Source: Candidatus Planktophila lacus (GTDB taxonomy: Bacteria > Pseudomonadota > Gammaproteobacteria > Steroidobacterales > Steroidobacteraceae). Taken from it: DNA of 63,851 nucleotides. The position numbers were made by a program, and so were the translations under genes. How positions within the stretch are numbered: position 1 is the first letter of the stretch; every line of letters starts with the position of its first letter. The DNA lies in contig CALQLF020000007.1 of the NCBI GenBank assembly GCA_943331345.2, positions 1 through 63,851 on the forward strand, read 5' to 3'. The notes under the pieces were generated by a model that saw nothing but the letters and a program-made list of their open reading frames with translations, was not told where the DNA came from and ran no database searches. Below, piece after piece: positions 58,572-63,851 of the stretch.

Positions 58572-60620
58572 TCATGCTGCCAGCCCTTGCTGGCGCAGCA
58601 GTGCTGCGGGGTCTGGTTTGCGGCCACGGAAGGCCACGAAGGCGTCCATGGCCTCGCGGCTACCACCACAGGCCAGCACTTCATCGCGGAAGCGCTGCGC
58701 GGTGGCGTTGTCGAATACGCCAGCTTCTTCGAAGGCGCTGAAGGCATCTGCTGCCAGTACTTCGGCCCACTTGTAGCTGTAGTAGCCCGCGGCATAGCCC
58801 CCCGCGAAGATATGCGAGAAGGCATGCGCGAAGCGGTTCCATTCGGGGGCTTGCACAGCGGCTGCGGTGGCGCGGGCAGTCGCCAGCGTTTCGGCAATGC
58901 GTGCGCCGGCACTAGGTGAGTACTGCGCGTGCAGTTGGAAGTCGAATAGCGCGAACTCCAGTTGCCGCGCGCCGAAGAGGCCGGCCTGGAAACGGCGCGA
59001 GTTCAGCAAACGCTCGAGTAGTTCCGCAGGGAGCGGTTCGCCGGTATCCACGTGGCTGGAAAGCAGCGGCAGGGCTTCGGGCCGCCAGCACCACTGTTCC
59101 ATGATCTGGCTCGGCAGTTCCACCGCATCCCAAGCCACGCCATTGATACCCGACAAGCTCGGGTAGTCCACGCGCGTGAGCAAGTGGTGCAGAGCATGGC
59201 CGAACTCGTGGAACAGCGTAGTGACATCGTAGTGGGTCAGCAGCGCGGGCTTGCCGGCGCTGGGCGGTGCGAAATTACACACCACATTGGCCACTGGCAG
59301 CGTGGCATGGCCTTGCAGTGCCGTGCGGCCGATACATTCGCCCATCCACGCACCGCCACGCTTGCCCGGGCGTGCGTACAAGTCCAGGTAGAGGCCGCCG
59401 ATGACGGCGCCATCTTGCCCTAGCACTTCGTAGTAGCTGGCATCTGCATGCCACACGGGCACGGGGCGCTGCTCCAGACGCAAGCCATAGAGCTTGCCCA
59501 GTACCGTGAACAGGCCTTCCATGACGCGGGGCACCGGGAAGTAGGGCCGCAGCGCTTCTTCGCTCACGGCATAGCGTTCCTGCTTCAGGCGTTCGGCATG
59601 CCAGCCGATATCCCAAGCTTCCAAGGGTTCACCGGCGAAAGCGGTGAGTTCTGCCAATTCCTTGCGCGCTGCTTGCTGATAGCGCTGGGCGAGGTCCGCC
59701 AGAAAGGCCAGCACTTCTTCAACAGAACTGGCCATCTTGGTGGCCAGTGACAGCTCCGCATAGTTGGCAAAGCCCAGCAAACCCGCGGCTTCATGCCGCA
59801 GTCGCAAGATGTCTTCGATGAGCTGACTGTTGTCGTAAGTGCCAGCCTGCGGGCCCCGGTCGGAGGCGCGGGTGTTCCACGCCTCGTAGAAGTCGCGGCG
59901 CAGTTGCCGCGTGGCGGCATGCGACATGACCGCCATATAGGTGGGGCCATCCAGCGGCAGCCGCCAGCCAGAGAGACCTGCCTCGGTCGCCAGGCCTGCA
60001 GCGTGCGCCACCACGTGGGCGGGTAGTCCGGTCAATTCGGCTTCATCGGCCACATCGCGGTGCCAGGCATTGGTGGCATCGAGCACGTTCTCTTCGAACT
60101 TCGCTTGCAGCTGCGCGAGCTCCTGCATGATGTCTTTGTAGCGCGCCTTGGTGGCGACGGGCAGGCCTACGCCCGCCAGCTTGAAATCGCGTAGGGCGTA
60201 GTGCAGCAGTTGCCGCTGCACCGGGTTCAACCCGACGGCCGCCGCTTGCAGGCGTTGGTAGGCAGCGTGCAGTTCTTCGTTCTGCCCAATCTCGGTGCCG
60301 TATTCGGCCATGAGCGGCACGCAGGCGTTGTACGCGGCGCGCAGTTCCGGCGTGTTCACTACGGCATTCAGGTGGCTGATGGGCGCGAACACACGCGACA
60401 GTTGTTGCTGTAGCGCCTCGAATGGCTCCACCAACGCGGCGAAGCCGGCGGCTGGTTGCGCCAACAAAGCTTCCAGACCGGCGCGGCAGGCGGCCAGTTG
60501 TGTCCGCACGGCGGGTTCGATGTGATCCGCGGCAATCTCCCCGTAACGAGGGAGGCCGGTGAGGTCCAAGAGGGGGTTCGGGGTGGCCGTCGCGGCGGCT
60601 AGGGAAGTGGTTTCGCTCAT
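58572..60620 (-). CDS. prlC: Oligopeptidase A (M3 metallopeptidase)
   Basis: 682 residues, matching the 680 of E. coli PrlC. LFHEFGHALHHL has the HExxH zinc site with the third ligand Glu downstream in the SQIMEQW region. The long helical N-terminal part and MGECIGRTAL/LPVANVVCNF segments are typical. It degrades signal peptides and short peptides in the cytoplasm. The start at 60620 (MSETTSL) is preferred over an in-frame ATG six residues upstream. Confidence 0.95.
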   Translation of the reverse strand: MSETTSLAAATATPNPLLDLTGLPRYGEIAADHIEPAVRTQLAACRAGLEALLAQPAAGFAALVEPFEALQQQLSRVFAPISHLNAVVNTPELRAAYNACVPLMAEYGTEIGQNEELHAAYQRLQAAAVGLNPVQRQLLHYALRDFKLAGVGLPVATKARYKDIMQELAQLQAKFEENVLDATNAWHRDVADEAELTGLPAHVVAHAAGLATEAGLSGWRLPLDGPTYMAVMSHAATRQLRRDFYEAWNTRASDRGPQAGTYDNSQLIEDILRLRHEAAGLLGFANYAELSLATKMASSVEEVLAFLADLAQRYQQAARKELAELTAFAGEPLEAWDIGWHAERLKQERYAVSEEALRPYFPVPRVMEGLFTVLGKLYGLRLEQRPVPVWHADASYYEVLGQDGAVIGGLYLDLYARPGKRGGAWMGECIGRTALQGHATLPVANVVCNFAPPSAGKPALLTHYDVTTLFHEFGHALHHLLTRVDYPSLSGINGVAWDAVELPSQIMEQWCWRPEALPLLSSHVDTGEPLPAELLERLLNSRRFQAGLFGARQLEFALFDFQLHAQYSPSAGARIAETLATARATAAAVQAPEWNRFAHAFSHIFAGGYAAGYYSYKWAEVLAADAFSAFEEAGVFDNATAQRFRDEVLACGGSREAMDAFVAFRGRKPDPAALLRQQGLAA

Positions 60621-60671
60621 ACGCGAATGATGGCGCAATTCTCGTCCGTATGCGCGGGGCGCAATAGGGGT

Positions 60672-61541
60672 TCAGCGGCCGAGGGCCAGTAGCCAGGCGG
60701 TGCCAATGCTGCACAGCAGGAACAGGAAGCCCGCCCCGAAAGCCCTGCGGCGGTGGCGTAGCACCAGAACATCGGGCGGCATGGCGCCCAACAAATAGGG
60801 CTGCCCCGGATCTGGCTTGCGGAGCAAATGCGTAGGGCGATGCGGCGCTGCGGCGTCGGCGCGCACCGTTTCCGCCAAGGCGGCCTGGCGGGCCTGCTCC
60901 CATTCGGCCAAGTCCAATTCGCCGTTACCGTCGGTGTCGAATTCAGCGCGCTTGGCGGGGTCTCGTTTCCAGGCGCGCAAGCGGGCGGCCACTTCCTCGT
61001 CGCTGCCAAGGCCAAGCCCTGGCCGCTCGGTAGTCAGCCGACCCAAGGCATGGATGAAAGCCCCGGCTTCGATACGCTCTTCCTGGTAGCGGTAGGCATC
61101 CCCGAAACCCCGGAAGCCTTTGAAGGTTGGTGGGCCGGCGGTGGGCCGTGGCGTGCCGCCGTACCAGGTGTCGGTAGTGGTGCCGTGGAGGTCGGCGCCG
61201 TCGGGGTCGACCAGCACTACACCGGTAACGTCGGCGAGTTCGAAGTGGGCGCTGCTGGTCTCGGTCTCCAGTGATTGCCACCGATCTTCGGAACCGCTTT
61301 GCTCCTCAATGCGATAGCGCCACCAGACGCAAGGACGCCCAGACAGCGGCGCGATGATGGGTTCGCCAGGCATGAGGCGGGCAGTGCCCTCTAGCCGCAC
61401 GAAGCCTTGGGCCGCGGAGCGCACCAACGAGGTGGGGGTGTCCTCCACCAGCCGTGCGTGCTGCCAGTGGCGGTACGCGACGGCTAGTCCGAAGCAGCCG
61501 GCAACGGCCAGCAGCCCCGCCAGCCAGAAAGTGTCCTGCAT
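60672..61541 (-). CDS. GIDE-domain membrane protein with an EF-hand insertion
   Basis: 289 residues. Two transmembrane helices at the ends (about 4-22 and 265-287) flank a GIDE-like domain (GFVRLEGTARLMPGEPIIAPLSGRPCVWWRYRIEE, then the ETETSSAHFELAD sheet). Between them, residues 202-213 (FDTDGNGELDLAEWE) form a perfect EF-hand loop: D202, D204, N206, G207, E208, L209, D210, E213. GIDE-containing bacterial proteins are linked to LemA; the calcium-binding loop is not a usual part. The role is unknown; a calcium-responsive envelope function is inference. It is 7 bases downstream of lemA. Confidence 0.82.
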   Translation of the reverse strand: MQDTFWLAGLLAVAGCFGLAVAYRHWQHARLVEDTPTSLVRSAAQGFVRLEGTARLMPGEPIIAPLSGRPCVWWRYRIEEQSGSEDRWQSLETETSSAHFELADVTGVVLVDPDGADLHGTTTDTWYGGTPRPTAGPPTFKGFRGFGDAYRYQEERIEAGAFIHALGRLTTERPGLGLGSDEEVAARLRAWKRDPAKRAEFDTDGNGELDLAEWEQARQAALAETVRADAAAPHRPTHLLRKPDPGQPYLLGAMPPDVLVLRHRRRAFGAGFLFLLCSIGTAWLLALGR

Positions 61542-61548
61542 GGCTACG

Positions 61549-62121
61549 CTAGCTGCGGAACAGTTGGCGTACGTCCACGTCCGCGGTCTCGCTTGCGGTG
61601 AACTCCAGCATCTGTGCACGCTGGAACCCGAAAGCGCGGGCGACGAACGTATCCGGCACACTGTCGATTCGGATGTTATTCAGATTGACGCTGTCGTTGT
61701 AGAGCTCGCGACGATCGGCAATCTGGTCTTCCAGCGCGCTGATGCGCGCCGAGAGTTGCGCGAAGCTGACGTCTGCCTTGAGCGAAGGGTATGCCTCGGC
61801 GAGAGCGAAGAGTTGTCCAAGACCCATGCGCAATTGGCCTTCTGCAGCACCCAGGGCGGGTACATTGCCATTGCCTTGCGCGCGCGCCACGGCGCCACGC
61901 GCTGCCATGACGCGCTCCAATGTGGAGGCTTCATGGAGCATGTACTGACGGCAAGCTTCCACCAACTTGGGAATTTCGTCGTGACGCTGCTTCAGCACCA
62001 CGCCGATATTCGACAAGGCGGCGCGTACCGCTTCGCGCAAGCGGACCAAACCATTGTGGATGCCGACCAGATAGGTAGTGAGCGCGGCCAGCAGGGCGAA
62101 TAGCAGCAGGTTGGCGAACAT
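61549..62121 (-). CDS. lemA: LemA family protein
   Basis: 190 residues. A single N-terminal helix (about 3-20) anchors a periplasmic helical bundle, with the LemA landmarks [44 protein letters not shown] and [30 protein letters not shown] 4 bases before the ATG fixes the start. LemA occurs next to GIDE-like proteins, as here, and the pair is thought to form an envelope complex, but its function is not established. Confidence 0.93.
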   Translation of the reverse strand: MFANLLLFALLAALTTYLVGIHNGLVRLREAVRAALSNIGVVLKQRHDEIPKLVEACRQYMLHEASTLERVMAARGAVARAQGNGNVPALGAAEGQLRMGLGQLFALAEAYPSLKADVSFAQLSARISALEDQIADRRELYNDSVNLNNIRIDSVPDTFVARAFGFQRAQMLEFTASETADVDVRQLFRS

Positions 62122-62197
62122 GAGGCCTCCAGGATGGCTTTCGACTGTATATCATCGCCCTTGTGCCGCGATGAGAGCGGCGTCACGGGGTTTGGCA

Positions 62198-63547
62198 GTG
62201 GCTTACGATTATGACTTGGTGTGCATTGGCGGTGGCAGCGGCGGCTTGGCGGCGGCGCAGCGCGCCTACGAATACGGCGCAAAAGCGGCTGTCATTGAAA
62301 GTAGCCGCCTCGGCGGTACCTGCGTCAACTTGGGCTGTGTTCCCAAGAAAGTCATGTGGAATGCCGCGCAGTTGGCGCACGGGCTCCATGAGGCACGCGA
62401 CTACGGCTTCGCCGTGCAAAGCTCCGGCCACGACTGGGCTGGGCTGAAGGCCGCGCGTGACGCCTATGTACACCGACTGAATGGCATCTACGCCGGCAAC
62501 CTTGAACGGAAGGGCATCGCCTGGCTGCAGGGCCACGGTCGATTCATTGATGCACATACCCTGGATATTGATGGTCGCCGTGTCACCGCCGCGCAAGTGG
62601 TCATCGCTACAGGCGGTTACCCAGTGCGTCCGGCCGTACCGGGGGCAGAGCTGGGCATCGTTTCAGATGACTTCTTCTCGCTGGAACGACGCCCAGACAA
62701 GATGGCCATCATCGGCAGTGGCTACATTGCCGTGGAGCTTGCCGGCATGTTGGCAGCGTTGGGTACCGAAGTTCATTTGTTCATTCGCAACGAGCGTGTG
62801 CTTAAGAATTTCGACAGCACCATCGCCGCGGCCCTCATGAAGCAGATGCAGGCGGATGGGCTCAATGTGGTTACCAACGCTGTGCCTGCGGCGCTGGAAG
62901 GTACGCCGACCGGACCGAAGACAATCATCGTGGCGGATGGCCGGCGATTTGAAGGCTTCGATACCGTGTTGTGGGCGACAGGCCGGGCTCCTGCCGTAGA
63001 AAGCTTGAATCTTGCGGCTGCCGGCGTGCGGCAGAATGCACACGGTTGCATCCCGGTAGACGAATGGCAGGCGACCAACGTACCTGGCATCTGGGCGATT
63101 GGTGATGTCACCGGCTGTGTAGCGCTCACCCCCGTAGCCATCGCCGCTGGCAGGCGTCTGGCGGACCGCGAATTTGGCGGCATGGTTGGCCGCAAGCTCG
63201 ACTACAGCGGCATCGCTACCGTAGTTTTCTCGCATCCACCCATTGGCACCATTGGCCTCACTGAAGAGGAGGCCATCGCAAGACACGGTGCGGCAGTGAA
63301 GGTTTACAACTCCTCGTTCGTTCCCATGTATTACGCGCTGGGCGCCATCCGACCGAAGGCGACCATGAAACTGGTCTGCGTGGGGCCGGACGAGCGCGTG
63401 GTAGGCCTGCATGTCATCGGCCCCGGCGCCGACGAGATGACGCAGGGTTTTGCGGTGGCCATGAAGATGGGCGCGACGAAAAAAGACTTCGACGACACGG
63501 TGGCAATCCATCCGACGAATGCTGAAGAAATGGTAACCATGCGGTGA
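62198..63547 (+). CDS. gor: Glutathione-disulfide reductase
   Basis: 449 residues, equal to E. coli Gor. [16 protein letters not shown] is the FAD loop, [13 protein letters not shown] the redox disulfide C-x4-[12 protein letters not shown] the NADPH loop, and [11 protein letters not shown] the C-terminal catalytic His-Glu. It reduces glutathione disulfide with NADPH. The GTG at 62198 is chosen because it gives the family-typical MAYDYDLV; the ATG at 62171 would add nine unconserved residues. Divergent from lemA. Confidence 0.94.
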   Translation: MAYDYDLVCIGGGSGGLAAAQRAYEYGAKAAVIESSRLGGTCVNLGCVPKKVMWNAAQLAHGLHEARDYGFAVQSSGHDWAGLKAARDAYVHRLNGIYAGNLERKGIAWLQGHGRFIDAHTLDIDGRRVTAAQVVIATGGYPVRPAVPGAELGIVSDDFFSLERRPDKMAIIGSGYIAVELAGMLAALGTEVHLFIRNERVLKNFDSTIAAALMKQMQADGLNVVTNAVPAALEGTPTGPKTIIVADGRRFEGFDTVLWATGRAPAVESLNLAAAGVRQNAHGCIPVDEWQATNVPGIWAIGDVTGCVALTPVAIAAGRRLADREFGGMVGRKLDYSGIATVVFSHPPIGTIGLTEEEAIARHGAAVKVYNSSFVPMYYALGAIRPKATMKLVCVGPDERVVGLHVIGPGADEMTQGFAVAMKMGATKKDFDDTVAIHPTNAEEMVTMR

Positions 63548-63615
63548 AGCGCGCTGGCGTGTCGGCCGTGGCAAAGCGCCGCAGGCTGGCTACTGGCCTG
63601 AACGGGAGATGGTGA

Positions 63616-63851
63616 ATGAACCTGCGTCCGTGGCGCGGCGTCATGCCGCAATTGGGTGAGCGCGTCTACGTCGACAGCGCAGCGGTCGTCATCGGCCAAG
63701 TCGCCATCGGCGACGACAGTTCCGTGTGGCCCTGCGCCGTAGTGCGCGGCGACGTCGCGCCCATCCGCATTGGTGCGCGCACTAGCGTGCAAGACGGCGT
63801 GGTGCTCCACGTCACTCATGACGGCCCCTACACGCCAGGCGGCATGGGCCT
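63616..63851 (+). CDS. Gamma-carbonic anhydrase-like (hexapeptide repeat) protein, 5' part, cut by window edge
   Basis: The first 78 residues are in the window. A GGAG 7 bases before the ATG supports the start. PQLGERVYVDSAAVVIGQVAIGDDSSVWPCAVVRGDVAPIRIG shows left-handed beta-helix hexapeptide turns and the RGDVAPIRIG and H-V-T-H motifs (His ligands) typical of the YrdA/CaiE and gamma-CA families. Metal binding is likely; carbonic anhydrase activity is uncertain. Confidence 0.88.
   Translation, partial: MNLRPWRGVMPQLGERVYVDSAAVVIGQVAIGDDSSVWPCAVVRGDVAPIRIGARTSVQDGVVLHVTHDGPYTPGGMG

Overview
The window is 63.9 kb of GC-rich chromosomal DNA from a Gammaproteobacterium. Supporting genes are a long FadE-type acyl-CoA dehydrogenase, prlC, gor, dinB, yheS, MlaE/F/D, HPP, GspA/GspB and REP-type palindromes with the core GAGCTTGCTC. 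The large TonB receptor, S9 oligopeptidase and STAS-fused MlaE suggest the Xanthomonadales/Nevskiales side of the class, but that is inference from gene style. No phage, plasmid, transposase, CRISPR, rRNA or tRNA was seen. Gene density is high and most neighbours are tightly spaced or overlap by 1-4 bases.

Layout. 1-9.9 kb: a flavin monooxygenase cut by the left edge, a secreted Asp-box/thioredoxin fusion next to a beta-carbonic anhydrase, a serine hydrolase, an HPP membrane protein, a TonB receptor and a methyltransferase. 10-15.2 kb: a small lipoprotein, an orphan Hpt protein, an AI-2E-type permease plus hydrolase pair ending in a strong terminator, and a KTSC/UPF0104 pair. 15.2-23.3 kb: oligopeptidase B, a GST, a two-subunit molybdenum hydroxylase (IorAB type), CysQ, a 390-base gene-free stretch and a SYLF protein. 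23.3-31.4 kb: small metabolic and envelope genes, a GNAT/lipocalin pair, a gamma-synthase-type PLP enzyme and a FakA-like/DegV fusion. 31.4-41.9 kb, all on the minus strand: GspB/GspA, an esterase, dinB, a DUF3667 protein, fadE and mdh, with a REP cluster before mdh.

41.7-45.8 kb is a probable envelope-stress operon: a YtrA-type GntR regulator behind an operator-like palindrome, an ABC ATPase and permease, a DUF4097 repeat protein and a GreB-like factor. 45.8-49.4 kb is an MCE lipid-transport operon (mlaE-mlaF-mlaD-lipoprotein). Next comes a B12-binding MerR regulator resembling the CarH/LitR photoreceptors. Diverging from it is a textbook sigma-70 promoter followed within about 75 bases by an intrinsic terminator, with no gene between. 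This is best read as a small RNA and is the most novel-looking item here. The yheS gene beyond it carries an inverted REP pair inside its coding sequence.

52.5-63.9 kb holds a GGDEF/EAL protein, a D-Ala-D-Ala carboxypeptidase, an SDR and an HD-domain protein, xthA, prlC, a LemA/GIDE pair in which GIDE contains a canonical EF-hand, gor, and a gamma-carbonic anhydrase-like gene cut by the right edge.

Starts were chosen by eye from ribosome-binding sites and family N-termini; no database search was possible.
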